This document shows positions 1-7,406 of a DNA stretch of 64,000 nucleotides, one piece after another (position 1 is the stretch's first letter; the number at the start of each line of letters is the position of its first letter). Below the pieces are notes generated by a model. It worked only from the letters and a program-made list of their open reading frames with translations. It made no database searches and was not told the DNA's origin. Position numbers and translations under genes: made by a program. Origin of the DNA: Reichenbachiella faecimaris (GTDB taxonomy: Bacteria > Bacteroidota > Bacteroidia > Cytophagales > Cyclobacteriaceae); the NCBI RefSeq assembly GCF_900176375.1, contig NZ_FWYF01000001.1, forward strand, positions 1,622,449 to 1,686,448, given 5' to 3'.

Positions 1-2067
1 AGTACCTATACTACCACGAATTTTCAAGAAATTAAGCACGTTGCTGTTAATATCCAATAAATCGGTTATGACAGCCGAAGCACCTACGGCTTGATAGAAG
101 AATGAATTATTTTCCTCTGGCAATGTAGAAGACCAGTCATTTCTAGCAGAGTACTCTAAGAATACTGCATCTCTAAATCCTAATCTAACGTTACCCAATA
201 CACCAACCAATCTCTTGCTATATCTATTTAATCTAGCTTGAGGTGTCAATGTACTATTTCCAAGGTTATAAAGACCTTCTACAAGAAGACCACCCTGAGT
301 TTCATTCTCAGCAAATTCGTACTCTTGTTGGAAAAAATTATAACCAGCAGAAACATCAACTCTAAGCTCTTCTGTAAGTGCTTTAGTATAATTAGTCATT
401 AAAGAAATATCAGTGTTTTTACTTTGTTTATGATAATAACCATAACGGCCAGTAGAAACATGCTTACTGGTTCTAGTACTGATATCCAAATTATTTCCAA
501 AAACTAGCTGAGTTGCTGGAGTAAATTTTGGAGTCCAAGACTGAAATTCTGTACTTACTACGTTTACACCAAATCTACCAACAATATCCAATCCTTCCAT
601 CACATTGTAAGTAAGAGACAGGTTACCCAATACGTTGTTGATTTTTCCATCATTACCATACTCATTCAAAATATAATATGGGTTAACTGAAGAGTACGAA
701 CCCCAATAACCATCAATTCCGTGATAAGGATTATTATAATCTCTTAATTCATTAAATGGAATATTCGTTGGTGATTGAAGTACCATTGCCCAAGCATTGT
801 TACCTTCAAATGCTCTTGCACCCTCTTGAGCAGTATTCAATCTCACGTCTCCATACGACACTTTAAACGTAGATGATAGTCTATCAGAAAGTTTTGCAGT
901 AGCATTTACTGTTAAAGTATTTCTTTTATATCCTGTATTATCTAAAATACCATCTTGATCTACATTAGAATAAGAGGCATAATAAGAAAATCCTTCTTTT
1001 GCGCCAGATATAGAAATATCATTCGAAAAAGTTTGTCCTACATTAAAGAAATTTTCTAACTGATCTGGAACGGCGCTATATGGTCTTGACAACCATTCTA
1101 ACTGACCATCACCATCGACGTCAATTGGACTGGTCCAAGGTCTCACCACACCGTCAAATGCAGGACCCCAAGCCCAGTTTTCACCAGTATCAAAGCTTTC
1201 ATTATCATAACCTTGACCATGTGTATTTTGTCTTTCAGTAATAATATAAGCCCTCTCTTGAGAGTATGAAGAATTGAAACTTACTTGTAAGTTTTTACTT
1301 GATCCTTTTTTGGTCGTAATCAAAATTACTCCAGAAGTACCACGCGATCCATAAAGTGATGTTGCAGAAGGTCCTTTTAGTATGGTTAAAGACTCAATGT
1401 CAGCAGGGTTAAGGTCATTGAATCTGTTACCATAATCAGCATACCCACTTGATCCTCTACTTGCATCTGTTACGTTGTCACCACCAGTTGAAGAAGAGTT
1501 GTCAATGGCTACACCATCGATCACGATCAAAGCATTGTTATTTCCTGTCAATGATCCTTCACCTCTTAGTACAATTCTTGTAGAAGCCCCAACAGAACCA
1601 GAACCAGTACTCAACCTTACACCAGCTGCTTTACCTCTTAAAGCTTCGAGTGCATTCTTGTTTGGAGAAGACAATAGCTCATCTCCACCTACAGATTGGT
1701 TGGCATACACAACTTCTCGTGCATTTCTATCAATACCCAAGGCTGTTACTACAACTTCAGTCAGTTGTTGAGCATCTGGATCCATGGCAAGATCGATTAC
1801 GCTTCTTGAGCCTATCTCAATCTCCTGCGTGGCCAATCCAACGAAAGAATATACTAATATTCCTCCATCACCTGGTACGGATAATTTGTAATTACCATCT
1901 AAATCTGTGGTAGTACCTGTAGTTGTGCCTTTTAACACAACTGTCACTCCTGGAAGGGTAGAGTTATCCTCAGAGGATGTTACCTTACCAGAAACCGTCC
2001 TGTCCTGTGCGGAAGCCTGTGCTATCAAGCCCGACACGAACAAGAAAATCAGTAATAGTTTTCTCAT
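1..2067 (-). CDS. SusC/RagA-family TonB-dependent outer membrane receptor (partial, C-terminus outside window)
   Basis: The frame is open from an ATG at 2067 (minus strand) to the first base of the window, giving 689 codons without a stop, so the C-terminal barrel is cut off. Residues 1-21 are a signal peptide ending in QASAQ. A carboxypeptidase-regulatory-like domain follows (about 24-105, with GKVTSSEDNSTLPGVTVVLKG). The plug domain carries the SusC signature around 142-175 (LRGKAAGVRL, then a Gly/Ser-rich stretch and IVLRGEGS) and TILKGPSATSLYGSRG. The rest reads as barrel strands. In this family the protein imports glycans or peptides across the outer membrane with a SusD lipoprotein lid and TonB energy. 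A susD partner would lie downstream, beyond the left edge. The substrate cannot be inferred from what is visible. Confidence 0.95.
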   Translation of the reverse strand, partial: MRKLLLIFLFVSGLIAQASAQDRTVSGKVTSSEDNSTLPGVTVVLKGTTTGTTTDLDGNYKLSVPGDGGILVYSFVGLATQEIEIGSRSVIDLAMDPDAQQLTEVVVTALGIDRNAREVVYANQSVGGDELLSSPNKNALEALRGKAAGVRLSTGSGSVGASTRIVLRGEGSLTGNNNALIVIDGVAIDNSSSTGGDNVTDASRGSSGYADYGNRFNDLNPADIESLTILKGPSATSLYGSRGTSGVILITTKKGSSKNLQVSFNSSYSQERAYIITERQNTHGQGYDNESFDTGENWAWGPAFDGVVRPWTSPIDVDGDGQLEWLSRPYSAVPDQLENFFNVGQTFSNDISISGAKEGFSYYASYSNVDQDGILDNTGYKRNTLTVNATAKLSDRLSSTFKVSYGDVRLNTAQEGARAFEGNNAWAMVLQSPTNIPFNELRDYNNPYHGIDGYWGSYSSVNPYYILNEYGNDGKINNVLGNLSLTYNVMEGLDIVGRFGVNVVSTEFQSWTPKFTPATQLVFGNNLDISTRTSKHVSTGRYGYYHKQSKNTDISLMTNYTKALTEELRVDVSAGYNFFQQEYEFAENETQGGLLVEGLYNLGNSTLTPQARLNRYSKRLVGVLGNVRLGFRDAVFLEYSARNDWSSTLPEENNSFFYQAVGASAVITDLLDINSNVLNFLKIRGSIGT

Positions 2068-2330
2068 AATAAAATATGGTTTAGTTAAAAATAAAATAAA
2101 AAATCTTCCAGCATAAACTGCCAAAAGTTGGTTTAATTCTTTATTTCAAAAAAAATAAATCACCAGCGTTAGAATTGCTACTATCCTAAAATAGGTGATC
2201 ATAGTAATCGCAATATTACCAATTTGGCAACATTTATGAAATAATATTGAGAATATTTAAAGTGATCTATCAATTGACGACAATTTACACCCCCTATTAT
2301 TTAGCATAAAATTTTACTTTTAGCAAATTA
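2068..2330. other. Intergenic region upstream of susC
   Basis: A 263-bp AT-rich stretch between the susC start and the stop of the pseudouridine synthase gene, both on the minus strand. It must hold the susC promoter and leader, but I find no exact TAnnTTTG box on the minus strand. An inverted pair, CAATATTA and TAATATTG, lies around 2210-2250. No other structure is apparent. Confidence 0.4.
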
Positions 2331-3050
2331 CTAGTTGAACTTATTAAGTTTTTCAATAATTACCTTCATATCCTTTGGATAATTGCATGAATGCGAAATA
2401 ATATTTTTATTAACGTTTGTTAGTTTAATGCTGTGAGCATGCAGTCCAACACGACTAAATAAAGGTCTCTCCTCATGTTCGCGTTTAGATTTAAACCCTT
2501 TTTTAATTGATGAAAGAAATATTGGTTCTCCACCATACAAGTCATCACCACAAATTGGAAAATTTAGATAAGCCAAATGCACTCTGATTTGATGAGTTCT
2601 CCCCGTAACTGGCTTCGCTTCAACAAGGGTATAATCTTTGAAAAACTGTTTAGGTCGCAAAAGTGTTACTGCTTCCTTACCAGATCTTTTGTCACAGATC
2701 ACTCGCCCAGAGCCTGAGGTTCTTAAGGGTACATCTACTTGTATGACCTCATTCATGAATCGACCTTTAACAAGGGCATGGTAAACCTTCTCAACTTCAC
2801 GTTCCTGGAATTGTAATGCGGCTACCTTATATGCCTGATCATTTTTTGCTAAAAGCAGGGCTCCACTAGTCTCTTTATCTAACCTATGGCAAACTTGGTA
2901 ATTATTGTCCAATGCTCTAAATAAACTCAAGACGTTAGCACTATCGTTCCTATCTTCAAGTGTGGACAGATGTGGTGGCTTATTTATTATGGTGTAGTCG
3001 TCGTCGTCATAAACGACCATGTCCTCCGCCTTCCATACATTCTTTTTCAT
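2331..3050 (-). CDS. RluA-family RNA pseudouridine synthase
   Basis: A 239-residue protein that would isomerise uridine to pseudouridine in rRNA or tRNA. The catalytic motif HRLDKETSG is present with Asp58 as nucleophile, followed by ALLLAKN. Near the C-terminus is the family motif GRTHQIRVHLAYLNFPICGD. There is no N-terminal S4 domain and the protein starts almost directly at the catalytic fold (YTIINKPPHLS), so it is a short RluA/RluC/RluD-type enzyme whose target base cannot be assigned. It is the last gene of a minus-strand run after the response regulator and histidine kinase genes, 52 bp after the kinase stop, and may be co-transcribed. Confidence 0.9.
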   Translation of the reverse strand: MKKNVWKAEDMVVYDDDDYTIINKPPHLSTLEDRNDSANVLSLFRALDNNYQVCHRLDKETSGALLLAKNDQAYKVAALQFQEREVEKVYHALVKGRFMNEVIQVDVPLRTSGSGRVICDKRSGKEAVTLLRPKQFFKDYTLVEAKPVTGRTHQIRVHLAYLNFPICGDDLYGGEPIFLSSIKKGFKSKREHEERPLFSRVGLHAHSIKLTNVNKNIISHSCNYPKDMKVIIEKLNKFN

Positions 3051-3102
3051 GAAGGCAATGTACAGATCAATTCATAATAATTTAGAAAAGAAACTTCGAA
3101 AT

Positions 3103-4140
3103 CTATTCTGCTTGATAAAGTTCTAGTTCAAAGCTAAATGATGAGCCTTCTCCCACATTGCTTACCACCTTAATTTCACTCAAATGGGCTTCTACGATAT
3201 GTTTGACTATTGATAGTCCCAAACCAGTACCTCCCTGTGCTTTGGATCTGCTTTTATCAACTCTATAAAATCTCTCAAACACTCTATTCAAGTGTTCTGG
3301 AGGTATGCCTATGCCATTGTCCTTTACTGTAATATCAAGTTTGTCCTTTTTCTGAATCAAAGTAACGATAACGTCTCCATTTTCATCCGAATACTTAATA
3401 GCGTTTGATATGAGATTTATAAATACTTGATGTATTCTTTGATTGTCAGCCAATACCAAAATCTTATCCTTATCACTTACTAATTTTAACCCAATTCCCT
3501 TTTTGGCTGCGCGTTCTTCCAGTTGATCAAAAATCTCGTCCACCACTTCACAAATGTTCGTTGGTTCGAATTGCATGGTAATATCACCTGCTTCCATATG
3601 AGAAACGGTAAGCAAGTCCTGCACTAGGGCGTCCAGCCCATCAAGGTTTTTAGCCGCTTTTTTCAGAAACTTCATTCTGATAGACTTATCGTCTATTGCG
3701 CCATCTAGCAGGGTATGAACAAAGCCCTGAGCAGCAAAAATTGGTGTTTTGAGCTCATGAGAGACATCAGCCAAAAACTGGCGCCTAAATTTTGCCATTT
3801 GCTTCAACTCTTCAATCTCAGACTGTTTTACGTGGGCGTAGGAGTATATTTCTTGCTGAATCTGATTAAGTGAACTATGCCCATAGGTTCTCTTAGGCTT
3901 TAGCGTGGCTAAATCATTGTTTCGGATTCTTTCGAACATTTCATAGATGTTCCTTAACTCTTTAAAAAACAAAAATTCGAGTACCACATTGATAAGTATA
4001 TATCCAGTACCAAAACAAATAATCGGAATCAACCAAAAAACATAGGCAGGAAGATCTGGGATCAGTAATAGACTAGCTCCTATAATGATTGCAACACTTG
4101 CTGCCAATACCAGAGCCAGACCCTTAGAATTCAATAACAT
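3103..4140 (-). CDS. Membrane sensor histidine kinase, PhoR-like
   Basis: A 345-residue kinase with two hydrophobic segments (about 7-28 and 33-56) separated by only a few residues, so there is essentially no periplasmic sensor loop. The HisKA motif FLADVSHELKTP places the phospho-accepting histidine at residue 128. The ATPase domain has an N-box (LISNAIKYS), DNGIGIPPEH and GGTGLGLSIV. The short sensor region suggests it senses a membrane or protein partner, as PhoR does through the Pst system; that is inference. It lies 12 bp downstream of its cognate response regulator gene and is surely in the same operon. It resembles the PhoR of Bacteroidota, but no phosphate genes are nearby, so I withhold the gene name. 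Confidence 0.92.
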   Translation of the reverse strand: MLLNSKGLALVLAASVAIIIGASLLLIPDLPAYVFWLIPIICFGTGYILINVVLEFLFFKELRNIYEMFERIRNNDLATLKPKRTYGHSSLNQIQQEIYSYAHVKQSEIEELKQMAKFRRQFLADVSHELKTPIFAAQGFVHTLLDGAIDDKSIRMKFLKKAAKNLDGLDALVQDLLTVSHMEAGDITMQFEPTNICEVVDEIFDQLEERAAKKGIGLKLVSDKDKILVLADNQRIHQVFINLISNAIKYSDENGDVIVTLIQKKDKLDITVKDNGIGIPPEHLNRVFERFYRVDKSRSKAQGGTGLGLSIVKHIVEAHLSEIKVVSNVGEGSSFSFELELYQAE

Positions 4141-4152
4141 TCAGTAAAAGAA

Positions 4153-4836
4153 TTAGTCCAGCTCAAATTTATACCCTACTCCTTTAATAGTAGATATATA
4201 CCCATCACCTATTTTTTCACGGACTTTTCTGATGTGGACATCAACTGTTCTGGCGAGAACAAATACATCCGTTCCCCAAATGTTTATCAATAAATCATCT
4301 CGACTGAAAACTTTTCCTGGATGCTGTGCCAAAAAAAACAACAACTCAAATTCCTTTTTAGGTAGTGTAAAATCTCTATCCTTTTGTGTCACTACATAAC
4401 TTTGTCTGTCAATAACTAAATCGCCAGCTGTAATTTTCTCATCTACATCCACTTCTTTTTTGGAACGCCTGAAAATGGCACTGATTCTACTCATCAAAGC
4501 ACGGGGCTTTATGGGTTTGGTCAAATAGTCATCTGCACCACTATCAAAGGCTGCTATTTCTGAGTACTCTTCAACTCTAGCTGTCAAGAATAATATAAAT
4601 GTATTAGAAAGCACTTTAGCTTCTCGGAGTTGTCGGCACGTTTCAACACCGTCTTGCCCAGGCATCATTATATCCAACAGGATTAAATCTGGAACGAATG
4701 TTTGCGCAATCTCCACTCCTTTTATCCCATTGTCTGCCACCTGCACTTGATACCCTTCCTTTTCCAGGTTATATTTCAATAGATCAAGAATATCTACTTC
4801 ATCATCAACTACTAGGATTTTTTTATTCCCTGACAT
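4153..4836 (-). CDS. Response regulator, OmpR/PhoB family
   Basis: A 227-residue two-domain regulator. The receiver (1-120) has the acidic pair Asp11/Asp12, phospho-acceptor Asp55 (LILLDIMMPG) and the conserved Lys in DDYLTKPIKPR. The C-terminal winged helix carries the OmpR-family signatures KEFELLFFLAQHPGKVFSRDDLL and RTVDVHIRKVREKIGD, ending in TIKGVGYKFE. The partner is the histidine kinase gene that begins 12 bp downstream. The protein should bind tandem DNA repeats as a phosphorylation-dependent dimer. The 140 bp upstream hold its promoter; only near-matches to the -7 box are seen. Confidence 0.93.
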   Translation of the reverse strand: MSGNKKILVVDDEVDILDLLKYNLEKEGYQVQVADNGIKGVEIAQTFVPDLILLDIMMPGQDGVETCRQLREAKVLSNTFILFLTARVEEYSEIAAFDSGADDYLTKPIKPRALMSRISAIFRRSKKEVDVDEKITAGDLVIDRQSYVVTQKDRDFTLPKKEFELLFFLAQHPGKVFSRDDLLINIWGTDVFVLARTVDVHIRKVREKIGDGYISTIKGVGYKFELD

Positions 4837-4976
4837 ATTAGCATGTGATTATCTTATAAATGTGAAATTTAGATTAATAATTTCTTCGTGCAAATTCTCA
4901 AATATTAATTACTTAACCTGTCAATCTAGAAAGACATAACAATTATTTAATACAACGGAAATATAATCAATACCCC

Positions 4977-5996
4977 TCAATTTTGCTTTTTGTAAAAACT
5001 AATAAAGGCCTTCAAATCGTTCTGAAATTCATTTTTTAGCTGTTGAGAGAAAGCTTCCTTTTTAGAATCGTATCGATCAAAGGCCATAAAAAACGCATTA
5101 TTCGGCAATTTTTCTTCAAACCTTCCATGATAAGCAAGCTCATCATGAAAAGGAATTGAATCCAATCTATCCACCCAATTGGCCATGTATAAATTCTTAA
5201 GACTATCCTTTTTTGCTATCGACATTTCCTTTGGGAAGGTCTTATACAAAGAATCCAGTTCAGAAACTCCTTTCAAACAATGATCAATGAATGTTTTGGA
5301 ATCATTTTCTGACTGAGCATACTTTTTCACTTCTTTGCTTCCAATGCCAAACCTTGTCTCTAAAAACATCATAGCACCATGTTCACCAACAAAGGATGCC
5401 AAATTTTCATTGAAGATTAAAGAATCTTTAAGAAAGACATTTGCATGGGTTATTTCATGTATGAATAACTCTGCAATGTCGCCTTCACTACGGCTCAAAT
5501 TTTTGGACAGAATTGGATCCGAAAACCAACCCAAAGTTGACCAGGCATTGACTGGTCTTATCCGCGTATCAAATCCACTTTCTTTTAATTCTTGCTCCTC
5601 TCTCTTGGCCCTATCAATATCAAAAAATCCTTTGTACGAGACGCTTCCTACAATTGGAAATGTCCATTCTACAGACGTTAAAGCATAAGGTTCGCAAGCG
5701 GTAAGGTTCCATAAAATATCCTCCCCATTCTGCTCATATATTGTTTCATAAAGCCCCTCGGATTCCAACCCCAACTTCGTTTTCGCAAATGATTTTATTT
5801 CTTCCACCAAAAGGATTTTTAGTTTGAGTTCTTCATTGCCTGACTCATTATTTAACAAGTCCTCAATAGACTTTGCGTTCCACAGTACCTCGAACTGCCC
5901 TTGACCCTGCATAAACAAATAACTTATGAAATCGCGCTTTGCTATTAAAACAAGAATTAAACAGGCTGTAAAAAGATGCGTCAAACTTTTCTTCAT
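4977..5996 (-). CDS. Predicted aminopeptidase (PF10023/COG4324-like zinc metallopeptidase)
   Basis: A 339-residue protein with an N-terminal hydrophobic segment (about 5-20), probably an uncleaved anchor or signal peptide. The centre has the family's GWFSDPIL motif and the zinc site HEITH near residue 180, followed 13 residues later by FNENLASFVGEHGA, which supplies the third, glutamate zinc ligand of a gluzincin. This arrangement is typical of the uncharacterised predicted aminopeptidase family found across Gram-negatives. The substrate is unknown. It is transcribed alone, divergently from recA. A TAGTTTTG -7 box on the minus strand (6016-6023) would give a very short leader. Confidence 0.8.
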   Translation of the reverse strand: MKKSLTHLFTACLILVLIAKRDFISYLFMQGQGQFEVLWNAKSIEDLLNNESGNEELKLKILLVEEIKSFAKTKLGLESEGLYETIYEQNGEDILWNLTACEPYALTSVEWTFPIVGSVSYKGFFDIDRAKREEQELKESGFDTRIRPVNAWSTLGWFSDPILSKNLSRSEGDIAELFIHEITHANVFLKDSLIFNENLASFVGEHGAMMFLETRFGIGSKEVKKYAQSENDSKTFIDHCLKGVSELDSLYKTFPKEMSIAKKDSLKNLYMANWVDRLDSIPFHDELAYHGRFEEKLPNNAFFMAFDRYDSKKEAFSQQLKNEFQNDLKAFISFYKKQN

Positions 5997-6015
5997 TGAT
6001 TATAACTATCCAACT

Positions 6016-6023
6016 CAAAACTA
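6016..6023 (-). promoter_or_regulatory. Candidate -7 box for the predicted aminopeptidase gene
   Basis: The minus strand reads TAGTTTTG, an exact match to the Bacteroidota -7 consensus TAnnTTTG, 20 bp upstream of the ATG at 5996. No clear -33 TTG is seen at the usual 17-23 bp spacing, so confidence is moderate. Confidence 0.4.
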
Positions 6024-6115
6024 ATCATCACCTATTGATATGTTCCATTGCCAGAAGCAAATATTAAATTACTAATTTTTTTAGTATTTATTTCCTATTG
6101 TCAATATTATCACTA

Positions 6116-6123
6116 TATATTTG
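6116..6123 (+). promoter_or_regulatory. Candidate -7 box for recA
   Basis: TATATTTG matches TAnnTTTG exactly, with a TTG 15 bp upstream (6098-6100), slightly closer than the usual spacing. Transcription from here would give a leader of about 90 nt before the recA ATG, which contains the inverted repeat listed at 6147-6192. Confidence 0.45.
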
Positions 6124-6146
6124 CTAATATTTTTATTATTAATGAA

Positions 6147-6192
6147 GTGTGCAAATAAACGAATACTCACAAAATTCAAATAACTTGCACAC
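6147..6192 (+). repeat. recA: Inverted repeat in the recA leader
   Basis: GTGTGCAA (6147-6154) and TTGCACAC (6185-6192) are perfect 8-bp inverted repeats separated by 30 bp, in the presumed 5' untranslated region of recA. They could be a split operator for a dimeric repressor or the stem of an RNA hairpin. No LexA gene is visible in the window. Confidence 0.45.
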
Positions 6193-6221
6193 GAATTGTA
6201 GAACCTGAAAACCATCTCATA

Positions 6222-7250
6222 ATGAGTGAAAATAGCGAGAAATTAAAAGCACTTCAGCTGACCATAGATAAACTCGAAAAATCTTATGGAAAGGGAGCCG
6301 TAATGAAATTATCAGACGAAAGTGTAATAGATATTCCATCTATTCCTACAGGCTCTGTGAGTTTAGATATTGCACTTGGAATTGGTGGCTTACCCAGAGG
6401 AAGAGTAGTAGAAATCTACGGGCCAGAGTCTTCAGGCAAAACAACCTTAACGCTACACTGTATAGCAGAGGCACAGAAACAAGGCGGAATGGCTGCCTTT
6501 ATAGATGCTGAACATGCCTTTGACAAGGCGTATGCCGAAAAATTAGGGATCGACACTGAAAACTTACTCATTTCGCAACCAGATAATGGAGAACAAGCCC
6601 TTGAAATTGCCGAACATTTGATTCGTTCAGGTGCAATTGACATTATTGTCATTGATTCTGTGGCTGCACTTGTGCCAAAAGCAGAACTCGAAGGTGAAAT
6701 GGGAGATAGCAAAATGGGACTTCAGGCTCGATTGATGAGTCAAGCACTGAGAAAACTGACTGGGGCTATCAATAAAACAGGGTGTACCTGTATTTTCATC
6801 AACCAGCTTCGCGAAAAAATTGGAGTGATGTTCGGAAACCCGGAAACAACTACTGGTGGTAACGCCTTAAAATTTTACTCCTCTGTTCGACTGGACATCC
6901 GGAGAATTGGTCAAATCAAAGAAAGTGCAGATAACGTGCTAGGAAATAGAACTAGGGTCAAAGTGGTAAAGAATAAAGTCGCTCCTCCATTCAAAGTAGT
7001 TGAGTTCGACATCATGTATGGCGAAGGCATTTCTAAGGTGGGTGAAATAATAGACTTGGGCGTAGAACTAGGAATTATCAACAAAGCCGGCTCTTGGTTT
7101 TCCTACAAAGGAAACAAGCTAGGCCAAGGACGCGATTCAGTAAAAACCCTACTGCTAGACAACCCAGAACTCATGGAAGAAATGGAGATGGGTGTTCGCA
7201 ACAAAATCAATGGAGTAGAAGAAGAAGCACCTGTTGTGAAAGAATCTTAA
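6222..7250 (+). CDS. recA: Recombinase RecA
   Basis: A 342-residue RecA, the normal length. It forms ATP-dependent filaments on single-stranded DNA for homologous recombination and the SOS response. Visible landmarks are Walker [10 protein letters not shown] (about 67-75), the catalytic Glu region [16 protein letters not shown], Walker [13 protein letters not shown], the L1/L2 loop regions ([22 protein letters not shown] split by [19 protein letters not shown]) and [15 protein letters not shown]. The C-terminus is acidic ([20 protein letters not shown]), as usual. It is transcribed alone between its own promoter region and a strong terminator at 7272-7306. Confidence 0.99.
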   Translation: MSENSEKLKALQLTIDKLEKSYGKGAVMKLSDESVIDIPSIPTGSVSLDIALGIGGLPRGRVVEIYGPESSGKTTLTLHCIAEAQKQGGMAAFIDAEHAFDKAYAEKLGIDTENLLISQPDNGEQALEIAEHLIRSGAIDIIVIDSVAALVPKAELEGEMGDSKMGLQARLMSQALRKLTGAINKTGCTCIFINQLREKIGVMFGNPETTTGGNALKFYSSVRLDIRRIGQIKESADNVLGNRTRVKVVKNKVAPPFKVVEFDIMYGEGISKVGEIIDLGVELGIINKAGSWFSYKGNKLGQGRDSVKTLLLDNPELMEEMEMGVRNKINGVEEEAPVVKES

Positions 7251-7271
7251 ACTGAAGATTCTCAAGAACTC

Positions 7272-7306
7272 AAAAAAAGGAACACCAAATGGTGTTCCTT
7301 TTTTAT
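7272..7306 (+). terminator. Rho-independent terminator after recA
   Basis: The arms AAGGAACACC and GGTGTTCCTT form a perfect 10-bp stem around an AAAT loop, with A-runs before and T-runs after, so it can act in either direction. It begins 21 bp after the recA stop. Confidence 0.92.
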
Positions 7307-7372
7307 TTGCAGTCGATTCTAATTCACAGCCACATTACCGCATAAAAAAAGTGGCTATGCGCTTAATTTTTA

Positions 7373-7380
7373 TAATTTTG
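7373..7380 (+). promoter_or_regulatory. Candidate -7 box for valS
   Basis: TAATTTTG matches TAnnTTTG 26 bp upstream of the valS ATG. No convincing -33 TTG lies upstream. The leader would be about 20 nt. Confidence 0.4.
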
Positions 7381-7406
7381 CCGTTCAATTTTTTTAATGA
7401 CGAGCA

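Noticed and set aside
1475-2116. Open frames on the plus strand opposite susC
   Set aside because: They lie antisense to a clear SusC/RagA coding sequence, have biased composition and match no protein pattern.
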